23,898 bases of DNA from NCBI GenBank assembly GCA_946184715.1, contig CAMHGU010000010.1, positions 1-23,898 of the forward strand. The letters are read 5' to 3'. Positions within the stretch are counted from its first letter, which is position 1. Each line of letters begins with the position of its first letter. The notes beneath the pieces are model-generated. The model did not search any database. It was given only the letters and a program-made list of their open reading frames with translations, and had not been told where the DNA came from. Shown here piece by piece: positions 17,725 through 23,898 of the stretch. Position numbers and translations under genes: made by a program. Source of the stretch: an uncultured bacterium (GTDB taxonomy: Bacteria > Bacteroidota > Bacteroidia > Bacteroidales > Muribaculaceae).

Positions 17725-19815
17725 TCAGTTCTTTAGTGTCAACATAATCTTGTCGCCGGCCTTGAAGTGGCTGCCGGGCTTAATGCTCTGTCCGGCCACA
17801 TACCCCACTCCCGTAAAGCCCACATTGATGCCTCGGCGCTCGAGGGTATTCACGGCTTCGTCAAGCCCCATACCTATCACCGAGGGCACGAGGGTGTCGG
17901 GCATCGCCTTGGGGGCTTCGTAGCGGGCAAGCCCGTCGGATTTGATATATAGCCCCGAGAAGTTGGGCCGCGCCGCCGAGGCGTACATCACGCCGCGCTT
18001 GCCGTAGGTGCCCGGCCGCTTCTCGTCGCGGAAATTGCTGGAGTTGTCGAGCAGGCCGCGCGAGTAGAGCTTAAGGGCCACGTTCTTGAGCACCATACCG
18101 CTGCACCGCGCCGCGCCTCTATCGGCGTGCGACATCAGCACAATACACGAATACTTGGGCTTCTCATAGGGGAAGAAACCGCAGAAAGCGAGGCGCTTCT
18201 TGCCGGGATTGTAGGCCCCGCCTATGATGTCGTAGCAGGTGCCGGTTTTGCCGGCTATCTTCACGCGGTCGTCGCGCAGCACCTTGGCGGTGCCGTATTC
18301 GCCCCACACCACGTCGTAGAGCATAGCGCGAAGCTTCGCCGCGTTCTCTGGGCGGCACAGCTGCTCGCGGATGTATTTGTCGGCGCCTTGATAGAGCACG
18401 GAGTCGGGGGAGCCTTGCCGCGAGAGCTTCTTCACGAGGTGGGGCCGGATGTAGCGCCCGTCGTTGGCGATGGCGTTATATACGGCGAGGGTACACATGG
18501 GCGGTATGCGGGTGGTGTAGCCGTAGGCCATGCGCGAGAGGGCTATCTTATCCCAGTTCTTGTTGCCGAGCACGGCCACATAGGGCACCTGCTCGCCGGC
18601 AATGCCGGTGTGGAGCGGCTCGAAAAAGCCCAGCTCGGCAAGCCGGTCGCGGAAGCCGCGCGGGTTGTCACCGTATTTCTTGACGATAATCTTGGCCATG
18701 CCCACATTGGACGAGCTCTCAATGACGCGCCTTACGGGCATCGAACCCATTCCGTGGGAATCGGTGATGGGCTTGCCGCCGGCATACGACCACGACTTGC
18801 CCGTGACGATAATCTGCTCGGGATCGCTGACGATGCCGTCCTCAAGCGCCACGAGCATCGAGATGGGCTTCATCACGGAGCCGGGCTCGTAGCCCATCAC
18901 GGCGTTGTTGGTGGTCTCGATATAGTCGCCCACCTCGTCCTTCCATTCCAGATTGGAGATGGCTTTGATTTCACCGGTCTGCACCTCCATCAGCACGGCG
19001 GTGGCCCACTGGGAGTTGGTCTCGACACACATATTGTAAAGCTCTTCCTCGAGAATGTCTTGTATCTCGACATTGATGGTGGTGGTCACGTCCCATCCGG
19101 GCTTGGCGGGAACCACGGGGAAGTAGTCGATGCGGTTGGTGAGGGGTATGCGCTGCCGCAACCCGGGCTCTCCGAAGAGCAGCGAGTCGAGCGATTTCTC
19201 CAGCCCTGAGGAGCCGTGGTAGAACACTTTGCCGCTCACGGTGCTCTCGGCCACATTGCCTATGGAGCGGGCGGCCATCTTGCCGTAGGGCTTGCGCCGG
19301 CGGGGGTCGGAATCGGCATATATCACCTTGTCGCGCCTTACATCGCGGAAATAGGGGAACGAGGCCACGCGCTCATATTCCTCCTTGGTCAAGCGCGGTG
19401 CTATGGGATAGGCGCGTGAGCGCTTCTTCGGCTCTTTGTTGAGCTGGGCCTCGAGCAGCTCGCGCCACCGGGCGGCGCTGCGATTGGGGAACATTGCCGC
19501 AAGGCTGTCGCAGAGCATCGGCAGATACATTCGCATCTCCTTTTCGCTGAACTTGGCCGCGCGGAAATCGATACGCGCGGTTTTGAACTCCACCGTGGCG
19601 GCAAGAACGGTGCCGTTGTCGGCAAAGATGCGGCCGCGCTCCGGCGGTATGGTGTCGAGTACCGAGGTCATGGCGTGGGCTCGCTCGTTCCAGTGGGGCG
19701 CATCGACGATGGTGGTGCGCACAAGTTGCCCCACAATCAGCACTACAAACACGAGTGTAAACCCGATGATAAGCGCGTAGCGCCACATTATATGCGATTT
19801 GTTGTTCTGCTTCAT
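17725..19815 (-). CDS. ftsI: Septal peptidoglycan D,D-transpeptidase FtsI (class B PBP) with PASTA domain
   Basis: The 696-residue protein crosslinks septal peptidoglycan. One N-terminal membrane helix (about 12-33) is followed by the dimerisation/pedestal domain (IPPERGRIFADNG at 56-68). The penicillin-binding domain has active-site S313-V-M-K316, S368-S-N370 and K523-T-G525. A single C-terminal PASTA domain spans about 641-696, starting with LVPSVIGMGLDEA. The PASTA module is absent from E. coli FtsI but frequent in Bacteroidota. Position after ftsL and before murE supports FtsI over elongation PBP2. All three catalytic motifs are intact. The start lies 28 bases after the ftsL-like gene. 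Confidence 0.96.
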   Translation of the reverse strand: MKQNNKSHIMWRYALIIGFTLVFVVLIVGQLVRTTIVDAPHWNERAHAMTSVLDTIPPERGRIFADNGTVLAATVEFKTARIDFRAAKFSEKEMRMYLPMLCDSLAAMFPNRSAARWRELLEAQLNKEPKKRSRAYPIAPRLTKEEYERVASFPYFRDVRRDKVIYADSDPRRRKPYGKMAARSIGNVAESTVSGKVFYHGSSGLEKSLDSLLFGEPGLRQRIPLTNRIDYFPVVPAKPGWDVTTTINVEIQDILEEELYNMCVETNSQWATAVLMEVQTGEIKAISNLEWKDEVGDYIETTNNAVMGYEPGSVMKPISMLVALEDGIVSDPEQIIVTGKSWSYAGGKPITDSHGMGSMPVRRVIESSSNVGMAKIIVKKYGDNPRGFRDRLAELGFFEPLHTGIAGEQVPYVAVLGNKNWDKIALSRMAYGYTTRIPPMCTLAVYNAIANDGRYIRPHLVKKLSRQGSPDSVLYQGADKYIREQLCRPENAAKLRAMLYDVVWGEYGTAKVLRDDRVKIAGKTGTCYDIIGGAYNPGKKRLAFCGFFPYEKPKYSCIVLMSHADRGAARCSGMVLKNVALKLYSRGLLDNSSNFRDEKRPGTYGKRGVMYASAARPNFSGLYIKSDGLARYEAPKAMPDTLVPSVIGMGLDEAVNTLERRGINVGFTGVGYVAGQSIKPGSHFKAGDKIMLTLKN

Positions 19816-19843
19816 TGCTCTGCTGCTTTAGGTCGGTGCTCTG

Positions 19844-20197
19844 TTAATCCAGTCGATATGCCGGCTTGTCGGGCATGATGAGGTCGATGTCGAGGGTGTC
19901 GAGTAGCTCGCGCATCTGAGGCTCGCGTATCTGGGTGTTATACTTCTCGGAAGCGCGCACCAGGTCGCTCTTCTCTGAACTGAGCTCGCGCCGGAGCTTG
20001 CTGATCTGCTCCATCTGTGAGCGCACTTGGTACTTGCTGGCTATGTACAGGATGAAAAACACCACTATCCCGAGCACGTAGAGCCAGTTGCGGGTGAAAA
20101 ACTGGAGCGACACCAGCTTGCCCATAAAGAGACGATTGAGGAAGTTCTCACGATTCCTCTTCTCGGGCTTCTTCTTATCTTGCTTCTTGGCGGCCAT
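19844..20197 (-). CDS. FtsL-like divisome protein
   Basis: A 117-residue bitopic protein. The basic cytoplasmic N terminus (KKQDKKKPEKRNRE, 3-16) is followed by one membrane helix at about 38-56 and a periplasmic coiled coil at about 58-90 with heptad Leu/Ile spacing. FtsL proteins diverge strongly in sequence; the call rests on size, topology and placement between rsmH and ftsI. It should form the FtsQ-FtsL-FtsB type complex that activates FtsW-FtsI. It begins 30 bases after rsmH. I see no FtsB in the window. Confidence 0.85.
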   Translation of the reverse strand: MAAKKQDKKKPEKRNRENFLNRLFMGKLVSLQFFTRNWLYVLGIVVFFILYIASKYQVRSQMEQISKLRRELSSEKSDLVRASEKYNTQIREPQMRELLDTLDIDLIMPDKPAYRLD

Positions 20198-20227
20198 TAT
20201 CGTTGAAGGTTATTTCTTTGATGGTGA

Positions 20228-21148
20228 TTACTGCGCCTCGGGCTTGGCGGCAATGCGGAGCTTGGCGCTGCGGCTGCGGGGATTGCGCTCCACCTCGGCC
20301 TCGTCGGCGGTGATTACTTTGTTGTTGACCGCTACGAGCGGTGCGTGGACCACACCGTAGAAGTCTTTCTCGGCGCGCCCGTCGCAGTTGCCGGTGCGGA
20401 TGAAATTCTTGACCATGCGGTCCTCGATGCTATGGTAGGTGAGCACCACAAGGCGCCCTCCCGGCCGCAGCAGCTCGGCGGCCTGCGCGAGCATGGCGCG
20501 CAGGGCGTCGGTCTCGTGATTGACCTCCATACGCAGCGCCTGGAACATCTGCGCCAGCTCTTTCTTCTCCTGCTGCCGCTTGATATAGGGCGCGGCCACA
20601 GCGGCAAGCTGCGACGTGGTGGCGATGTCGCCGCTTCGGCGGGCCTTCACGATGGCGGCGGCAAGCTGCCGCGACTGACGCAGCTCGCCGTAGTTGTAGA
20701 ACAGGTCGGCAAGCCGCTCCTGCTCATAGTCGGCGATAATCTGCGCGGCGGTGAGCTGCGCGGCCTTGTTCATTCGCATATCGAGCGGAGCGTCGGCGCG
20801 AAACGAGAAGCCGCGCTCAGCATCATCGAAGTGGTGAAACGACACTCCGAGGTCGGCTATCAGGCCGTCGATGCTCTCCACGCCGTAGTAGCGCATAAAA
20901 TTGGCTAAGTAGCGGAAGTTGGAATGTACGAATGTAAATCGCGGGTCGGCGGCGGGCGCGTTCTCGAGCGCGTCGAGGTCCTGGTCGAAGCCGTAGAGCC
21001 GGCCATCGCTACCGAGACGCTCCAAAATGGCCCGTGAGTGCCCTCCTCCCCCGAATGTCACATCAACATACACCCCTCCCCGGTCGATGTTAAGGCCATC
21101 GATTGAGGGGCCAAGCAAGGCCGGGATATGATATACATTCTCGCTCAT
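20228..21148 (-). CDS. rsmH: 16S rRNA (cytosine-1402 N4)-methyltransferase RsmH (MraW)
   Basis: This 306-residue cytoplasmic SAM-dependent methyltransferase modifies C1402 of 16S rRNA in the P site. SAM-binding motif VDVTFGGGGHSRAIL is at 28-42. LGVSFHHFDDAERGFSFR, APLDMRMN, LTYHSIEDRMVK and the C-terminal NPRSRSAKLR are all family hallmarks. The length is normal. It is the first gene of the dcw run; mraZ, which usually precedes it, is not present between it and uvrC. A TACCTTTG -7 element lies about 37 bases upstream. Confidence 0.97.
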   Translation of the reverse strand: MSENVYHIPALLGPSIDGLNIDRGGVYVDVTFGGGGHSRAILERLGSDGRLYGFDQDLDALENAPAADPRFTFVHSNFRYLANFMRYYGVESIDGLIADLGVSFHHFDDAERGFSFRADAPLDMRMNKAAQLTAAQIIADYEQERLADLFYNYGELRQSRQLAAAIVKARRSGDIATTSQLAAVAAPYIKRQQEKKELAQMFQALRMEVNHETDALRAMLAQAAELLRPGGRLVVLTYHSIEDRMVKNFIRTGNCDGRAEKDFYGVVHAPLVAVNNKVITADEAEVERNPRSRSAKLRIAAKPEAQ

Positions 21149-21184
21149 AATTTAACTCCGAAAAGGGGGTAGATTTCGTAGCCT

Positions 21185-21192
21185 CAAAGGTA
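21185..21192 (-). promoter_or_regulatory. Likely promoter -7 element for rsmH and the dcw operon
   Basis: The minus strand reads TACCTTTG, identical to the -7 box of the tRNA-Asn promoter here. The predicted start is near 21178, about 30 bases before the rsmH ATG. A TTTG occurs upstream at 21222-21219 but 26 bases away, longer than the usual 19-21; at the normal distance there is only TGTAAA. The surrounding AT-rich 187-base gap between uvrC and rsmH has no other visible gene or clear uvrC terminator. Confidence 0.6.
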
Positions 21193-21335
21193 GTGATTAT
21201 TGAGCGAATTTACATCAGCAAACCGCAAAAATTTTCATTTTTTAACCGAAAAGTTATTAACAACCGTGTGGAGGTGCCTGAGAGGCCGTTTTGGGGTGTT
21301 GCGAAAAGTAAATTCGGCCTCGAGCGGCTTAAGGG

Positions 21336-23186
21336 TCAATGGGCGGAGAGTGGCGCGGTGGTGGTGGGCACGGCATTGGGGTCGGGGGCGGCGGTGGTAG
21401 CCACGTGGTCATAAACCAAGCGGGCTTTGGCCGCGCCCACCACCTCGGTAAGCTCTTCGAGCGATGCCTCGCGGATGCGCTTCAAGCTCCGGAAATGCTT
21501 CAGCAGGGCGGTGCGGGTGGCCTCCCCCACCCCCTTGATGTTGTCGAGTGTGGAGCGGGTCTGCCCGCGGCTGCGACGCGACCGGTGATGGGTGATGCCG
21601 AAGCGGTGGGCTTCGTCGCGCAGGTGCTGTATCACCCGCAGCGACTCGCTGTCTTTGTTGATGTAGAGCGGTATGGAATCGCCGGGGAAATAGATCTCCT
21701 CAAGCCGCTTGGCAATGCCTATGAGGGCCACCTGCCCACGGATTCCCATCTCGTCGAACGCCTCCACGGCGGCCGAGAGCTGTCCTTTGCCGCCATCTAC
21801 CACCACGAGCTGCGGCAGCTCCTCGCCTTGCTCTATCAGGCGGGTGTAGCGGCGGGTGAGCACCTCTTTCATCGACGCGAAGTCGTCGGGGCCCACCACT
21901 GATTCGATGTTGAAATGCCGATAGTCTTTCTTCGACGGCTTGGCGTCGCGAAACACCACGCACGAGGCAACGGGGTTGGTGCCCTGTATGTTGGAGTTGT
22001 CGAAGCACTCGATGTGGCGCGGAAGCGTCGAGAGTCGGAAGTCACTCTTCATCGTGGTAAGGATGCGGGTCACGCGCTGCTCGGGATTGAGCTTGTCGGC
22101 CTGCTTCTGCCGGTCGAGTAGATAGCGCCGCGCGTTCTCCTCCGAAATCTTCAGCAGCTTGCGCTTGTCGCCGCGCTGCGGCACGAAGGTGGGCTCGCTA
22201 AATTGGGTGTCGGGCTCGAAAGGTACCACAATCTCGCTCACTTTAAGCGGGAAGCGGGAGCGCACCTCGGCGATGGCCAGCGACAGCACCTCGGCATCGG
22301 TGTCGGCATCGCTCACCTTATAGTCGAGGGTCAGCGACTTGGTGATGGAGCCGTTCGACACGTGCATATAGTTAACCGCGGCGTGGCTCCGCTCGCGCAC
22401 GAAGCCGAGCACATCCACGTTGTGAACCGACGTGGATACGATGACCGACTTGGCGCGATAGCGGTCGAGCAGCTGCAACTTCTCCTTGAGCGCTTGCGCC
22501 TCCTCAAATTGCAGCTTCTCGGCGCAGCGGGTCATCTCTTCGGTGAGCAGCCGGGTCACCGGCGTCAAGTCGCCGCTGAGTATGTGCCGCACCTTGTCGA
22601 TGTAGTCGGCATACTCCTCGGGCGTTATCTCCCCGATGCAGCAGCCGCGGCAGTTCTTGATGTGATATTGCAGGCAGAGGCGATGCCGATGGCGCGCGAT
22701 GCTGTCGCCCGTAATCTGATGCAGACAGGTGCGCAGCGGAAACAGCTCGCGCAGCAGCTCTATGAGGGTATATACCATCGTCACGTTGGTGTAAGGACCG
22801 TAGTAGCGACCCCTACCCTTCTCAATGGTGCGGGTGACGAACACGCGCGGATACAGCTCGTTGGTAACCACTATCCACGGGTAGGTCTTGTCGTCCTTCA
22901 GTAGCACGTTGTAGCGGGGGTTGTTCTCCTTTATCAACGAGTTCTCAAGGTGCAAGGCGTCCTCCTCGGTGGGTACCACGATATAGCGCAGGTCGGCTAT
23001 CGAGCGCACAAGCATATTGGTGCGCTCCACGGCGTGCTCGCGGTTGAAATAGGAGCGCACGCGCCGCCGCAACTTCTTGGCCTTGCCCACATAAATCACC
23101 TCGCCCGCCGCGTTATAGTACATATACACGCCGGGCGACTCGGGCAAGAGGTCTATCTTGGCCTGTATGTGGGCCGAGGGCTTCAA
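21336..23186 (-). CDS. uvrC: Excinuclease ABC subunit UvrC
   Basis: The 616-residue nuclease makes both incisions in nucleotide excision repair, working with UvrA and UvrB. The GIY-YIG domain spans about 16-93 (GVYMYYN, IYVGKAKKLRRRV). Four or five cysteines at 154, 171, 179, 182 and 183 fit the reported iron-sulphur site. The UVR domain (about 210-245) binds UvrB. The RNase H-like half carries D396 (IECFDNSN), D464 (VVVDGGKGQL) and H527 (RDEAHRFGI). C-terminal helix-hairpin-helix repeats span about 545-596. The start codon is TTG, overlapping the apt stop as TTGA; an in-frame stop two codons upstream excludes an earlier start, and the next ATG lies inside GIY-YIG. A 20-residue Ala/Pro/Thr tail follows the last helix. 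Confidence 0.97.
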   Translation of the reverse strand: MKPSAHIQAKIDLLPESPGVYMYYNAAGEVIYVGKAKKLRRRVRSYFNREHAVERTNMLVRSIADLRYIVVPTEEDALHLENSLIKENNPRYNVLLKDDKTYPWIVVTNELYPRVFVTRTIEKGRGRYYGPYTNVTMVYTLIELLRELFPLRTCLHQITGDSIARHRHRLCLQYHIKNCRGCCIGEITPEEYADYIDKVRHILSGDLTPVTRLLTEEMTRCAEKLQFEEAQALKEKLQLLDRYRAKSVIVSTSVHNVDVLGFVRERSHAAVNYMHVSNGSITKSLTLDYKVSDADTDAEVLSLAIAEVRSRFPLKVSEIVVPFEPDTQFSEPTFVPQRGDKRKLLKISEENARRYLLDRQKQADKLNPEQRVTRILTTMKSDFRLSTLPRHIECFDNSNIQGTNPVASCVVFRDAKPSKKDYRHFNIESVVGPDDFASMKEVLTRRYTRLIEQGEELPQLVVVDGGKGQLSAAVEAFDEMGIRGQVALIGIAKRLEEIYFPGDSIPLYINKDSESLRVIQHLRDEAHRFGITHHRSRRSRGQTRSTLDNIKGVGEATRTALLKHFRSLKRIREASLEELTEVVGAAKARLVYDHVATTAAPDPNAVPTTTAPLSAH

Positions 23187-23716
23187 TACTCAAGAAGCGA
23201 CCGCATCTCGATGTCGGCGGGCAAGTGCTCGCTCCCCTTGAGGTCGGTAAGGTCGATGAGGCAGTTGACGAGAATCTGCTTCGGGTTGAACTTCTTCACC
23301 AGCTCGATGGCCGCGAGAAGGGTGCCGCCGGTGGCGAGCACGTCGTCGTGGATAAGCACCACGTCGTCGGCGCTGATGGCGTCGGCGTGAATCTCCATCT
23401 TATCGATGCCGTACTCTTTCTTGTACGATGCGCTATAGGTGGCAGCGGGTAGCTTGCCGGGCTTGCGGATAGGCACAAACCCCGCGCCGAGGTCGGCCGC
23501 AAGGATAGCGCCGGCGATGAAACCGCGGGCCTCAATCCCCACCACCTTGGTGATGCCTTTGCCGGCATACATCGAGCGCAGCTCCTCGCGCATCAGCTGA
23601 AGGGTCGCGGGGTTCTGGAAGATGGTGGTGAAGTCGCGAAACATTACGCCCTTCACGGGAAAGTCGGGAACCGTGCGCACTACACTCTTAAGACGGTCGA
23701 TTTTTTCTTGTTCCAT
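23183..23716 (-). CDS. apt: Adenine phosphoribosyltransferase
   Basis: A 177-residue cytoplasmic purine-salvage enzyme converting adenine and PRPP into AMP and pyrophosphate. The PRPP-binding loop VVLIHDDVLATGGT is at 119-132; VVGIEARGFIAG (58-69) and PVKGVMFRDFT (20-30) are typical of bacterial Apt. The length matches the family. Its stop overlaps the uvrC start by four bases, so uvrC translation probably depends on it; apt-uvrC adjacency is known in other Bacteroidales. It starts 38 bases after the membrane-protein gene upstream and may be co-transcribed with it. Confidence 0.97.
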   Translation of the reverse strand: MEQEKIDRLKSVVRTVPDFPVKGVMFRDFTTIFQNPATLQLMREELRSMYAGKGITKVVGIEARGFIAGAILAADLGAGFVPIRKPGKLPAATYSASYKKEYGIDKMEIHADAISADDVVLIHDDVLATGGTLLAAIELVKKFNPKQILVNCLIDLTDLKGSEHLPADIEMRSLLEY

Positions 23717-23754
23717 TGCTGTTTTAATATGATAGATTTTGTTCTGTTATCTGG

Positions 23755-23898
23755 TCAAAAGAAAAGGTTATATATCCAATCAAAAAATTGGGACATAAAG
23801 TTAGGAATAATTATTGGCATTACCCAAAAGAGGAGCAAAATTATTATTCCGCCTATCCAGAATGTCCACGTGGTGAACTCATCGGAGGGCTTGCGCCC
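23755..23898 (-). CDS. C-terminal end of an unidentified small membrane protein (partial)
   Basis: On the minus strand a frame is open from the window edge to a TGA at 23757-23755, giving 47 residues. It starts GRKPSDEFTTWTFWIGG, continues as one strongly hydrophobic helix (about residues 12-32) and ends FMSQFFDWIYNLFF. A single clean membrane segment with flanking polar and aromatic residues looks like real coding sequence, though the piece is short. I do not recognise the family. The start is outside the window. It lies 38 bases upstream of apt on the same strand. Confidence 0.6.
   Translation of the reverse strand, partial: GRKPSDEFTTWTFWIGGIIILLLFWVMPIIIPNFMSQFFDWIYNLFF

Noticed and set aside
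21240..21335. Search for a uvrC terminator or MraZ-binding repeats
   Set aside because: No stable stem followed by a T-run and no regularly spaced TGGG-type repeats were seen on the relevant strand.
23796..23828. Possible apt promoter (TTTG, 21 bases, TAACTTTA)
   Set aside because: It lies inside the upstream membrane-protein frame, and the -7 box lacks the final G, so the match is imperfect. It remains possible but is not strong enough to annotate.

Overview
The window is a compact, almost entirely minus-strand chromosomal segment from a Bacteroidota bacterium, most likely order Bacteroidales and plausibly a GC-rich Muribaculaceae-like lineage (the family is inference). Support comes from the gene order of the division and cell-wall (dcw) cluster, Bacteroides-type promoters (TTG or TTTG, about 20 bases, TAnnTTTG), A-rich leaders instead of strong Shine-Dalgarno sites, an FtsI with a C-terminal PASTA domain, and a secreted leucine-rich repeat protein with a typical Bacteroidales C-terminal tail. 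The DNA is GC-rich apart from that repeat-protein gene and short intergenic patches.

In the direction of transcription (right to left) the window opens with the 3' end of a small membrane-protein gene (23755-23898), then apt and uvrC, which overlap by four bases. After a 187-base gap holding a promoter -7 element comes the dcw run: rsmH, ftsL-like, ftsI, murE, mraY, murD, ftsW, murG, a 915-residue secreted repeat protein, murC, ftsQ, ftsA, ftsZ. Gaps are 6 to 44 bases. The same strand continues through serS, a NeuD/PglD-like sugar acyltransferase and a short NeuB-like nonulosonate synthase. A tRNA-Asn(GTT) with its own promoter and a strong intrinsic terminator closes the run. Bases 1-120 hold a 39-bp tandem repeat and a perfect hairpin.

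Together the genes make lipid II and build the divisome. MurC, MurD and MurE (with a meso-DAP-type DNPR motif) add the first residues of the stem peptide, MraY and MurG make the lipid intermediates, FtsW and FtsI polymerise and crosslink septal peptidoglycan, FtsQ and FtsL bridge the membrane, and FtsA and FtsZ form the cytoplasmic ring. murF, ddl and mraZ are not in the window; mraZ is missing from its usual place before rsmH.

The most unusual parts are the secreted two-type repeat protein lodged between murG and murC, a NeuB homologue that ends before the usual C-terminal SAF domain and sits in line with ftsZ and serS, a near-consensus promoter buried in the 3' end of murC that could drive ftsQ-ftsA-ftsZ separately, and the repeat/hairpin block beyond the tRNA terminator. 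There is no sign of a phage, CRISPR array, insertion sequence or defence system. Most of the window is ordinary core genome.
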